Shown one piece after another: positions 1 to 6,834 of a DNA stretch of 13,509 nt. The notes below the pieces were generated by a model, which made no database searches, was not told the DNA's origin, and saw only the letters and a program-made list of their open reading frames with translations. Origin of the DNA: Bacteroidales bacterium (GTDB lineage Bacteria > Bacteroidota > Bacteroidia > Bacteroidales > DTU049); NCBI GenBank assembly GCA_030017935.1, contig JASEGF010000017.1:3475-16983 (forward strand), read 5' to 3'. The position numbers and the translations under genes are program-made. Numbering within the stretch: the first letter of the stretch is position 1; the number at the start of each line of letters is the position of its first letter.

Positions 1-2
1 AC

Positions 3-305
3 AGAGATCTATACGATCATAGTTATAGAATAGTAGAAAGTATAGAAAATTATCGTGAAATGACATTTAATTTACTACAAATTTATCTATCAGAGGTCAG
101 TACCCGTATGAATGAGATTATGAAAATGCTAACTATTATTGCCACCATTTTTATTCCACTTACTTTTATTGTGGGAGTGTATGGGATGAATTTCAAATAT
201 ATGCCCGAGCTACAATACAGATATGGTTATTTCATTGTGTGGGGAGTTATGATAGTGATTGCCCTTTTGCTAATATTTTATTTTAAACGAAAAAAATGGT
301 TATAA
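3..305 (+). CDS. corA: CorA-family Mg2+/Co2+ transporter, C-terminal fragment
   Basis: This is the 3' end of a gene whose start lies left of the window; the open frame runs from base 3. It encodes the end of the cytoplasmic stalk helix and both inner-membrane helices of a CorA-type divalent cation channel, which mainly imports Mg2+ as a homopentamer. The decisive feature is the GMN selectivity motif, in YGMNF at bases 180-194. It follows a first hydrophobic helix (IIATIFIPLTFIVGV) and a short loop, and precedes a second helix (FIVWGVMIVIALLLIFY). The protein ends in the basic cytoplasmic tail KRKKWL, as is usual in the family. The ATG at base 60 is internal and not the real start, because upstream codons continue the stalk helix. 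The gene overlaps the convergent hydrolase gene by 6 bases at their stop codons, so the two share no room for a terminator. Confidence 0.95.
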   Translation, partial: RDLYDHSYRIVESIENYREMTFNLLQIYLSEVSTRMNEIMKMLTIIATIFIPLTFIVGVYGMNFKYMPELQYRYGYFIVWGVMIVIALLLIFYFKRKKWL

Positions 306-911
306 AATTTTTTTATGTAGTAATTTTTCGTTTTCTAAAAAAGCATCTAAATAGTCTCCTTTTTCTACTTTGCCTATGCCTTTTGGTGTACCTGTAAAGA
401 TCACATCACCAGTTTTCAATGTTATATATTGAGATATATAGTGTATTATATCATCAAAGAAAAAAATCATATCTCCACTGCAACCACTTTGTACTAAAAC
501 ATCATTTTTTTGCAAAGAAAAATGAATATTTTTCAAATCTTCAAAATTACTAATCGGAATGAAAGTCCCCATAGGAGCAGAAAAATCAAAAGCTTTTGAT
601 ATTTCCCATGGTAGCCCTTGCTCAATGCATTTACGTTGTATATCTCGTGCTGTGAAATCTATACCCACAGTTATGCTATCTATGAAATCTAATGCATATT
701 TTTTAGGAATAGTTTTCCCTACTTTTCCTATTTTGATAACTAATTCTACTTCATAATGAATTTCGTTAGAAAAATCAGGTAAAAAAAATGGTTGATTTTT
801 TTTGCATAATGCATTCTCCTGTTTCATAAAAAATATTGGCTCTTTAGGAATATCATTATTTAGCTCAGATATATGGTCTAGGTAATTTCTACCAATACAA
901 ATGATTTTCAT
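300..911 (-). CDS. Fumarylacetoacetate hydrolase family protein (FAHD1-like acylpyruvase/decarboxylase)
   Basis: A 203-residue single-domain member of the FAH family, the size usual for the FAHD1/YcgM branch. That branch cleaves acylpyruvates or decarboxylates oxaloacetate using Mg2+ or Mn2+. The N-terminus has the family signature GRNYLDH (residues 7-13), followed by PKEPIFFMK. The metal ligands are E54 and E56 in HYEVEL and D85 in GIDFTARD. Next come LPW and the SKAFD lysine (K106), and near the end the glycine-rich GDVIFTGTPKGIG (168-180). All expected active-site elements are present, so the enzyme is probably functional. It is a cytosolic enzyme. The motif usually read FxKP is FMKQ here. 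The exact substrate cannot be read from sequence. Start: the methionine at 911 begins directly at the family's N-terminal strand, and a good -7 element lies 18 bases upstream. It converges on corA. Confidence 0.9.
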   Translation of the reverse strand: MKIICIGRNYLDHISELNNDIPKEPIFFMKQENALCKKNQPFFLPDFSNEIHYEVELVIKIGKVGKTIPKKYALDFIDSITVGIDFTARDIQRKCIEQGLPWEISKAFDFSAPMGTFIPISNFEDLKNIHFSLQKNDVLVQSGCSGDMIFFFDDIIHYISQYITLKTGDVIFTGTPKGIGKVEKGDYLDAFLENEKLLHKKIL

Positions 912-929
912 GGTTAAAAAATTTTAAGA

Positions 930-937
930 CAAAGATA
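930..937 (-). promoter_or_regulatory. Putative Bacteroidota -7 element for the FAH-family gene
   Basis: On the minus strand this reads TATCTTTG, a perfect match to the Bacteroidota -7 consensus TAnnTTTG, 18 bases before the start codon. No clear -33 TTG is present at the usual distance. A 10-base perfect palindrome, GTTATATAAC (948-957), sits where the -33 region would be and could be an operator or chance. The remaining gene-free DNA up to 1153 is A/T rich with no other recognisable gene. Confidence 0.5.
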
Positions 938-1076
938 AAAAAATATGGTTATATAACGTTTTGTATGGACAATTAAATTTGAATTTATAATTTTAAATAT
1001 TTGAAAGCATCATAGTATAAAAAATTATATATCTAAATATTTTCAAAATAAATTATTAATTATTAAAATAAAATAT

Positions 1077-1084
1077 TAATTTTG
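1077..1084 (+). promoter_or_regulatory. Possible -7 element upstream of the coiled-coil gene
   Basis: TAATTTTG matches TAnnTTTG exactly but lies about 70 bases before the start at 1154, implying a leader of roughly 60 bases. A one-mismatch copy, TAATTTTA (1133-1140), lies closer, at the 13-20 base spacing seen for other genes here. Neither has a convincing -33 TTG. In DNA this A/T rich, single matches are weak evidence. Confidence 0.3.
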
Positions 1085-1153
1085 CATATAAACTTATATT
1101 TATTTAATATAAAATATAGGTCATATAAGTATTAATTTTAAAAAACAAGAATT

Positions 1154-2095
1154 ATGAAAAAATTATTGTTAGTTTTTATTTCAATGTTTGCCTTTTTGAT
1201 TTTGCAAGGGCAAGTAATAAATCAAGAAAGTGATAATTACAGTGAAGATATAGCTGTAATAAAAAAATCTATTGCTGTTATGCAAAAGCAGCTTAAAGAT
1301 CAGCAACTAATCATATCTAAACAAAATATTAAAATCGATAGCTTGAATTATATTTTGAACAATTTGAATACTGAAACACAAAAGAATACCTTTTATCAGG
1401 TGGCATTTAATAAATCTGTAAATGATCTCTATCAACGTATTAGTAACGTAAATAATGCACTTGCAGAAAGAAAATTATATGCTATCATTACTTTTGTCAT
1501 TGCTATTTTAGTAGTATTGTTGATTTTTTATTTTTCAAGAAAAAATATTTTAAAAATTAAAAAAATTATTAATCAAAAAGAAGATGAGTTAAATGAAAAA
1601 ATTACTAATACAAATGATAAATTAACTGATAATATAAATAAAAATAACGAATTAATTAATAAAAATTATAATGAATTAATTGATAAATTAAAAAATATAC
1701 AAAATGAATTAGAAACTAAAATAAGTAACTTGCAAACTCTAATTGATGAAAAAAATCGAGTATTAAATATGGAATTTAATGATAAATTATCACTAACTAT
1801 TAGTAATTTTAATGTAGATAGAGATGAATTAAAAGAAAACTTAAACAATCTGAGTACTTCTATGAATAATGAAATCAATCTTTTAAAATCATCCATCAGT
1901 TTAATTAATAATTATTTAGATGAGCAAAGAATGAATTTAACTAACTTAAATAGCAAATTAGTTGAATTTAGTTCAGATATAGAGCAAAAAATTGCAATTA
2001 TACAAGATAAGTTGAATGATAATATAAACGAAATACACGAAAAGATTAACGAGATAATAAATATTCTAAATAGTAAAATTGATAAGGAAATGTAA
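1154..2095 (+). CDS. Hypothetical membrane-anchored coiled-coil protein
   Basis: I do not recognise a named family. The 313-residue product begins with a signal-like segment (residues 1-20, MKK followed by a hydrophobic stretch ending in LQGQ). A periplasmic helical segment of about 85 residues follows, rich in Q, K and I. Then comes one strong transmembrane helix (about 108-127, YAIITFVIAILVVLLIFYF) with a following RK pair, and about 185 residues of near-continuous charged and Asn-rich heptads (130-313). The heptads carry recurring I/L positions and repeated NDKL, NEL and NEKI blocks. The likely topology is a short periplasmic coil, one membrane pass and a long cytoplasmic coiled coil, as in proteins that space or scaffold membrane complexes. 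There is no HAMP, kinase, methyl-accepting or RmuC nuclease motif. It is followed after 80 bases by a lipoprotein gene on the same strand. Start: the ATG at 1154 gives the signal sequence directly. Function unknown. Confidence 0.8.
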   Translation: MKKLLLVFISMFAFLILQGQVINQESDNYSEDIAVIKKSIAVMQKQLKDQQLIISKQNIKIDSLNYILNNLNTETQKNTFYQVAFNKSVNDLYQRISNVNNALAERKLYAIITFVIAILVVLLIFYFSRKNILKIKKIINQKEDELNEKITNTNDKLTDNINKNNELINKNYNELIDKLKNIQNELETKISNLQTLIDEKNRVLNMEFNDKLSLTISNFNVDRDELKENLNNLSTSMNNEINLLKSSISLINNYLDEQRMNLTNLNSKLVEFSSDIEQKIAIIQDKLNDNINEIHEKINEIINILNSKIDKEM

Positions 2096-2122
2096 ATATT
2101 TATTAATTTATTTTTTTTGATA

Positions 2123-2160
2123 TAATTTTGTAATTATATTTAAATAATTTATTAATTTAG
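2123..2160 (+). promoter_or_regulatory. Candidate promoter elements before the small lipoprotein gene
   Basis: TAATTTTG (2123-2130) is an exact -7 match but lies 45 bases before the ATG at 2176. A near match, TAATTTAG (2153-2160), lies 15 bases before the ATG. It has TTTG (2127-2130) 22 bases upstream, as a possible -33 element. Either arrangement would let the lipoprotein be transcribed independently of the coiled-coil gene. The whole 80-base spacer is almost purely A/T. Confidence 0.35.
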
Positions 2161-2175
2161 CAAAAAAGTAAATTT

Positions 2176-2532
2176 ATGAAAAAAATAATATTATTATTGT
2201 CTATCAGCTTATTATTTTTGGCTTCTTGCAAAAAGAATGTTGCTCCTATTGTTATCAAGAAAAATGTTACTTATCAGGTTACTACCAATGCGAGCAGAGT
2301 CCATTTAAGTTATTATAATGAGAGTGGCACCTTAGTAGAGTCTGATCTGTTGAACACTACATGGAAATATGATTTCAAAGCTACTCCTAATACATATTTA
2401 TATATTGGTGCTAAAAATTTAACAGAGAGTGGATCTATTACTGTAGAGATACTAGTTAATGATAAGGTGAAATTTAGCAATTCTACAGTGTTGCCATATG
2501 GAGCTATTAATTGTAGTGGATTTTTAGATTAA
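2176..2532 (+). CDS. Small lipoprotein, hypothetical (MmpS-like beta-sandwich pattern)
   Basis: A 118-residue predicted lipoprotein. The type II signal peptide is MKKIILLLSISLLFLASC, with lipobox LASC and lipidated Cys18. KK follows the Cys, which does not suggest inner-membrane retention, so outer-membrane anchoring is likely. The mature part is a compact beta-rich domain: a strand YQVTT, then HLSYYNESG, a conserved-looking W-K-Y-D-F strand, a YLYIGAKN strand, and SGSITVEILVNDKV followed by a short C-terminal strand. This order of strands, with a late Gly-rich turn and NDK hairpin, resembles the MmpS/transport-accessory fold and similar small Bacteroidota lipoproteins. That likeness is by pattern only, and no MmpL-like RND partner is nearby. 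One extra cysteine lies near the C-terminus (NCSG). The stop is only 3 bases from the stop of the convergent kinase gene. Function unknown. Confidence 0.8.
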   Translation: MKKIILLLSISLLFLASCKKNVAPIVIKKNVTYQVTTNASRVHLSYYNESGTLVESDLLNTTWKYDFKATPNTYLYIGAKNLTESGSITVEILVNDKVKFSNSTVLPYGAINCSGFLD

Positions 2533-2535
2533 TTT

Positions 2536-5133
2536 TTATTTTTTTAGTTCTATATTTTTCAGATCTATACTTGCTATAGTACCATTTGGTGTATTTCTTT
2601 TTATTTCAAATTGTCCATTTAATTGATATTTGATTAAGCTATCTACTAAAAAAAGACCTAATGTTTTGCTATACTCTCTATTTATAGACTCTTTTATTCC
2701 TATTCCATTGTCTACAATTTTTGCATTTAAAATATCATCATTTTTTTCTATATTTATATATATGGTAGGATTTTGCCATTTTTGGGGAAAAGCATGTATA
2801 ATGCTATTAAAAACTAGTTCCATATAAGAAAGCATAAACGGTATGGCTACATCTACGTGCATAATTATCTGATCTGGTAAATTTAAATTTAATATGATTT
2901 TATCATTATAATCTTGTATTAGTCGTTTAGTTTCTTTTATTAATAGTGGTTTGATGTCTGCCATATTTCTATTGTTTGCAAAATACACTTCATTTTGTAT
3001 ATAGGATAAAAGTGAGACTTTATTGTATAAATCTTTTAATACATATATCGCATTTGTATTTTTTATATTAATATTTTTTTGTAGATTAAGCTTAATCATA
3101 GACAATATCAACTGTAAATTATTTTTTGTACGATGATGTATTTCTTTTATTAAATGTTCTTTTTCATTAATATTTTGCAAAAGATTTTTTTCGAACATTT
3201 TTTGCTCTTCTATATTGTGTAGAAGCACTACAGCCATATAGCTAGAATTTTGATAATTATATCTACACGAAAAAACAGCTTCATACAGTTGATGTATTCC
3301 TGTTTTATTTATCAAGGTGATTTCATTTTTTTCGCATTTGAGATTTCTAATTTTTTTGAAATTTAAAAGTAGTTCATATGAAGGTGCTGGAGTAAATATA
3401 GAAATATTTTTATTTAATAATTCCTGCTCATTGTATTTGAGATATTTATAAAATTTAGGATTTGCATATAGTAGAATTCCTTGCTCATCATAAATGAATA
3501 ATGGCTCTTGAATATTATCAATAATATCTTTAAAATTCAGGGTTATTTCATTTAATTCTTTATTAATTTGTATTTTTTCTGTAACGTCAGTAATGAAAAT
3601 CAAAATTCTTTTTTCATTAGAATGTGGAAGCTGTATCATAGTAGCTTGCAAATCATAATCACTTGTTTTATTATTTCTGTTTATTGAAATTAATTTATAA
3701 AATTTGTTTTTATTGTTTAAAATTTCTACAAGCTCATTAAAATCAATAATATCATTAAAATATTGTGATTTTAATAAATTATGACATTTATCGTTAGCAT
3801 CTCCTAAAATATATTGTCTAGATAAAGCATTACATAGTATTATTTCTCCATTGATTTTAGCATATATCACGCCTATCAGATCATTATTTATTAAATTTAA
3901 TAATTCTATATTTCTATTTTCTAATTCTTGTTTATAATTTATTATATCTGAAATATCCATTAATGAACCAATGATTTTTTCATGTCTTGTGGTGAGGTTA
4001 GACTGACTATTATTATCTATTATTATTTTTGAATTTGTCAAACAATAGATTATTTTACCGTTTTTGTTTATTAACTTGAGTAATTGATTTTTTAATTGTT
4101 GCTTTTCTCTCAATTCTCTTATATATTCTTCTCTTTCTTGGACAGAATAAAAAAGCATTACAGATGGCATACCTATTAGTTCATCTCTACTATATCCTGT
4201 ATAATTATAAACCGATGGAGAAATTTCAGTAATTACATTATCTGTTATTTCATAATAAACGCTTTGTATATTTTCTAATATATTTTTATATTTATTTAAT
4301 GATTCATTATATAAATATTGTGTTCTATAATTATTATTTTCTATACATATTATATGAAATTTAATATTATATGTAGTATTTTCAAAAATATTTATAAAGG
4401 CAATAGTATTTTTATTATAATTTAATAATAATTTGTCATTTGAACTCTTTAAATCTATCTGTTTAACTTTAATATTTAAATATTCATCAAATGAAGATGT
4501 AGCTTGGTAAAAATTCTCGCAAGAAGATAAATAATTAGTAATATCTAAATAAGTTGTTGCAAAAGGATCTGCTACTAAAAGCTGATTGTCATTGTCTGAT
4601 ATTAAAACTATAAATTTTTCAATAAATTCCTGTGATTTATCATTATAAGTTTGTTGTAAAGTAATTTTAATGTTGTTTATAATATAAAAGAGTTGGTTAA
4701 TAAAATAAATACTATTTTTAAGGATAATCTGCTCAGTACAAATAATAATATCACTTTTAGCATTTAAATGTAAATAATAAAAATAATTATAATTAAGTGG
4801 TAGGGAAAAATCATTGCTATTAATAAAATTAATATCTACTTTTTTAATTAAGTCCTTATTATTTGTATCATTTATCGAAATAATATAATTTTTAGAGCTT
4901 AAATTAATGAAAGAATTTTGCCAAATGCCATTTACATAAAAATTATTATCTAAAATTTTACCATATATGATAGCATATCTATCTTTAGGTAAAATACTAT
5001 TAAAAAAAGTATTCACCACCAGAGGTGTAGCAGCATCTAGAATAAAATAATTCAAATAATTAACTGCCACTGGTAATTTATCGAAATAATCTACATCATT
5101 AAGTGTATCTAATAAATCATAGTCGTCTTCCAT
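2536..5133 (-). CDS. Soluble multi-PAS sensor histidine kinase (HisKA_2 type)
   Basis: An 865-residue orphan kinase without transmembrane segments, so it senses a cytoplasmic or diffusible signal. Residues 1-280 match nothing I can name; parts look GAF- or PAS-like. Three PAS-type modules follow: about 283-400 (with NYTGYSRDELIG and a LMDISD end), about 405-520 (ending FITDVTEK) and about 533-645 (IIDNIQEPLFIYDEQG, YANPKF). The dimerisation domain carries EIHHRTKNNLQ (664-674). This is the HisKA_2/LytS-like signature, in which the His next to Arg (H667) is the expected phosphoacceptor. The ATP-binding domain has an N box around N776 (ELVFNSIIHAFP), a G1 box VDNGIGI (807-813) and a second Gly box TLGLFLVD (824-831), and it closes with PNGTIASIDL. 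Key catalytic residues are intact. No response regulator lies in the window. Start: the ATG at 5133 leaves 40 bases to the divergent amidohydrolase. No clean -7 motif was found for it. Confidence 0.93.
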   Translation of the reverse strand: MEDDYDLLDTLNDVDYFDKLPVAVNYLNYFILDAATPLVVNTFFNSILPKDRYAIIYGKILDNNFYVNGIWQNSFINLSSKNYIISINDTNNKDLIKKVDINFINSNDFSLPLNYNYFYYLHLNAKSDIIICTEQIILKNSIYFINQLFYIINNIKITLQQTYNDKSQEFIEKFIVLISDNDNQLLVADPFATTYLDITNYLSSCENFYQATSSFDEYLNIKVKQIDLKSSNDKLLLNYNKNTIAFINIFENTTYNIKFHIICIENNNYRTQYLYNESLNKYKNILENIQSVYYEITDNVITEISPSVYNYTGYSRDELIGMPSVMLFYSVQEREEYIRELREKQQLKNQLLKLINKNGKIIYCLTNSKIIIDNNSQSNLTTRHEKIIGSLMDISDIINYKQELENRNIELLNLINNDLIGVIYAKINGEIILCNALSRQYILGDANDKCHNLLKSQYFNDIIDFNELVEILNNKNKFYKLISINRNNKTSDYDLQATMIQLPHSNEKRILIFITDVTEKIQINKELNEITLNFKDIIDNIQEPLFIYDEQGILLYANPKFYKYLKYNEQELLNKNISIFTPAPSYELLLNFKKIRNLKCEKNEITLINKTGIHQLYEAVFSCRYNYQNSSYMAVVLLHNIEEQKMFEKNLLQNINEKEHLIKEIHHRTKNNLQLILSMIKLNLQKNINIKNTNAIYVLKDLYNKVSLLSYIQNEVYFANNRNMADIKPLLIKETKRLIQDYNDKIILNLNLPDQIIMHVDVAIPFMLSYMELVFNSIIHAFPQKWQNPTIYINIEKNDDILNAKIVDNGIGIKESINREYSKTLGLFLVDSLIKYQLNGQFEIKRNTPNGTIASIDLKNIELKK

Positions 5134-5148
5134 ATATTATTATTTTTA

Positions 5149-5156
5149 TAATTTTG
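5149..5156 (+). promoter_or_regulatory. Putative -7 element for the amidohydrolase gene
   Basis: TAATTTTG matches TAnnTTTG exactly and ends 17 bases before the ATG at 5174, the same geometry as at 6807-6814. The -33 position would fall inside the first codons of the divergent kinase gene, and no TTG is seen there. The 40-base divergent spacer (5134-5173) must hold control sites for both genes. Confidence 0.5.
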
Positions 5157-5173
5157 CAAAACAAATTTTTCTA

Positions 5174-6451
5174 ATGTCATTCATTTTAAAAAATGCTAAT
5201 CTATTTTCATATAAATTTAATGAAATTTGGGTAGGAAATATATTAATTGATAAAAATGCAAATAAAAAGATATTATATTCAAAAGAAATTGGTGATTTGC
5301 TCGACAAAACAAATGAACCTAATATAATAGACTGTAGTGGATTACTAATAATGCCAGCATATTTCAATGCTCATTTTCATTCTCAAAGATATTTTGCAGA
5401 GTTGATAGCTACAGAAGAAAATAAAGTAGGTATACAAAAGCTAGATGATATTTATGCTCCATTAGAAAAAATGTGGGATGCAGAATTATTAGAGGCTGCA
5501 GCCTTGTATAGTGCTATCAGATTATTAAAAAATGGTACTACTCAAGTGATAGATATGTTCTATGGACCATCTATGATATCTTTTGATAATTTAAAACTTA
5601 TCTATGACACATACAATAGAGTTGGAGTGAACGTGATACCAGTCGTGGCTATAACAGATAAATATGGATTTGGTACAGCAGATAATTTATTAGATGTTAC
5701 AGAGAAATGGTTAAAATTACAAAAAGGATTTATTGGATTAGATCATTTATTTAATGTAGGTACTGGTACATTGACAGAGGTAAAAAGAATAGTAGAAAAA
5801 TTCAAATGTGGTATTTATGGTCATTTAGCTGAATATGCGTTTGATCAAGCACATTCTATAGAGAAATACAAAATGTCAGTAGTCGAAAGATTAGATTCAT
5901 TAGGGTTAATAAGCAATTCTAAAAATATTTTTGCTGGTTGTCTACACGTTACCAATGATGACGTAGTAATATTAAATAAAAATAATAATAATGTTGTAGA
6001 ATTATATGAAAGTAGTCAATGGGAAAATAAAGGATATTTTAGCTCAGAAGGATTACCATTAATTATGCTAGGAACAGATGGCATGCATAGTGATATGTGG
6101 CAAACTATGAAAAATACCTATTATTTTAATTCTGAATATGATAACATTTCTATTAAAGATGCTATAAATAGATTATATCAACCACATAAATATTTTACAA
6201 AGTTTTTTCCATCAATGTATGATCCTACTTCATTCATTATTTACAATTGCCCAATGATTAATTGCATTAATGAACAATTAAAACCTATACAATTATTACA
6301 AATCATAGATAATAAAAACATAAAATATGTTATATCGCAAGGCGAAATAGTTTGTCAAGATGATAAATTAGTAAAAATCAATGAAGACGATGCTTCATAT
6401 ATCATAAATAAACAATACAAACGGTTGAAATCTCATCAAAAAAATAAATAA
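5174..6451 (+). CDS. Metal-dependent amidohydrolase (SsnA/chlorohydrolase-like)
   Basis: A 425-residue cytosolic member of the amidohydrolase superfamily, the usual length for the SsnA/TRZ/ATZ and guanine-deaminase group, which hydrolyses C-N bonds on ring or amine substrates. The N-terminal composite beta-sandwich segment is followed by the metal motif NAHFHSQ (H67, H69) and GTTQVIDMF (121-129). Then come GHLAE (H217, E220), GCLHVTNDD (H258) on barrel strand 6, and LGTDGMHSD with D302 on strand 8. These are the expected ligands and proton shuttles for a mononuclear Zn or Fe enzyme. The strand-7 segment usually written NPxSN is diverged to YESSQWENKGY, so the substrate is likely unusual and cannot be named. 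It is divergent from the kinase gene. A 383-base repeat-bearing spacer follows, so it probably stands alone. Start: the ATG at 5174 directly precedes the first family strand and has a good -7 element 17 bases before it. Confidence 0.88.
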   Translation: MSFILKNANLFSYKFNEIWVGNILIDKNANKKILYSKEIGDLLDKTNEPNIIDCSGLLIMPAYFNAHFHSQRYFAELIATEENKVGIQKLDDIYAPLEKMWDAELLEAAALYSAIRLLKNGTTQVIDMFYGPSMISFDNLKLIYDTYNRVGVNVIPVVAITDKYGFGTADNLLDVTEKWLKLQKGFIGLDHLFNVGTGTLTEVKRIVEKFKCGIYGHLAEYAFDQAHSIEKYKMSVVERLDSLGLISNSKNIFAGCLHVTNDDVVILNKNNNNVVELYESSQWENKGYFSSEGLPLIMLGTDGMHSDMWQTMKNTYYFNSEYDNISIKDAINRLYQPHKYFTKFFPSMYDPTSFIIYNCPMINCINEQLKPIQLLQIIDNKNIKYVISQGEIVCQDDKLVKINEDDASYIINKQYKRLKSHQKNK

Positions 6452-6492
6452 TTGCATACTTTAATACTGACTTGCATTTGTGTTAACACTAT

Positions 6493-6613
6493 TTTGAGAC
6501 GGGGAGAGGGGGTGACTTGGTGACAAGGAGACTGGGTGACTGGGAGAGGATGAGACTGGGGAGACGAGGAGATGGGGAGACTTGGAGACTGGGTGACGAG
6601 GTGACGAGGAGAC
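6493..6613 (+). repeat. Degenerate 8-base tandem array, consensus NNGGWGAC
   Basis: Fifteen units run head to tail in phase. Eight are exactly 8 bases (6493-6556), one is 9 bases (6557-6565, one inserted base), and six more are 8 bases (6566-6613). Examples are ttggtgac, aaggagac, tgggtgac, gaggtgac and gaggagac. GAC ends most units, and position 5 is A or T. The plus strand is almost all G and A, while the minus strand reads GTCWCCNN. A looser purine-rich tail continues to about 6645. Unit size and degeneracy resemble the short tandemly repeated repetitive (STRR) heptamers known in cyanobacteria, but the period here is 8. No spacers exist, so this is not CRISPR. Function is unknown. Confidence 0.9.
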
Positions 6614-6682
6614 AGGGTGCAGGGATGAAGAGGAGAGTGGAAGGTTAGTTTTTTCACTAATTATCTCATAAACACTTCTCCA

Positions 6683-6759
6683 TATCACTAATCACTTATC
6701 ACCTATCACTACTCACAACTCACTACTCGCTACTCACTGCTAACTACTAACTACTCAAT
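6683..6759 (+). repeat. Degenerate 7-base tandem array, consensus WMTCACT
   Basis: Eleven units of exactly 7 bases run in strict phase, for example tatcact, aatcact, tatcacc, actcact, actcgct, actcact and actaact. The pattern decays at both ends (actcaat, then ttctcaa). The plus strand is nearly free of G (two in 77 bases). The TCACY core resembles the minus-strand core of the neighbouring 8-base array (TCACC), so the two arrays look like related repeats in opposite orientation with different periods. The array ends 47 bases before the -7 element of the next gene. Confidence 0.85.
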
Positions 6760-6784
6760 TTCTCAACTTTTTAAAATTAATTTG

Positions 6785-6814
6785 TTGATTATATAAAAAA
6801 ATATTTTAATTTTG
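6785..6814 (+). promoter_or_regulatory. Bacteroidota-type promoter for the lipoprotein/barrel operon
   Basis: A -33 TTG (6785-6787, in TTTGTTGA) is followed after 19 bases by TAATTTTG (6807-6814), an exact match to TAnnTTTG. This is the best complete promoter in the window. The ATG follows 20 bases after the -7 element, giving an expected leader of only about 14 bases. Confidence 0.65.
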
Positions 6815-6834
6815 TCTAATAAAATTTTATAAAT

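Larger units (their letters stand above)
6452..6834. other. Gene-free spacer with two short tandem-repeat arrays
   Basis: This 383-base interval holds no credible gene. Open frames on the minus strand are Ser/Pro/His-rich artefacts of the repeats. From left to right it contains ordinary A/T-rich DNA, an 8-base repeat array (6493-6613), a G/A-rich tail to about 6645, a short A/T stretch, a 7-base repeat array (6683-6759), and the promoter of the next gene. G+C content in the first array is strikingly higher than in its surroundings. Confidence 0.85.

Noticed and set aside
60..305. A separate 81-residue membrane protein starting at base 60
   Set aside because: Reading upstream in frame continues the CorA stalk helix, so the ATG is internal to a truncated corA.
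559..756. 65-residue plus-strand frame inside the FAH-family gene
   Set aside because: Antisense shadow; the minus-strand protein has all FAH motifs.
948..957. Palindrome GTTATATAAC as a definite operator
   Set aside because: Well placed upstream of the FAH-family gene, but 10-base A/T palindromes are common in such DNA and there is no second copy or nearby regulator.
1666..1896. Minus-strand frame inside the coiled-coil gene
   Set aside because: Antisense shadow of low-complexity Asn/Lys codons, with no independent support.
6436..6688. Two overlapping minus-strand open frames encoding Ser/Pro/His-rich peptides
   Set aside because: They are translations of the 8-base repeat array in different frames; the 8-base period gives SPS-like peptides in every frame. 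There is no start context or domain.
6493..6759. CRISPR array
   Set aside because: Units are 7-8 bases with no unique spacers, and no cas genes are present.
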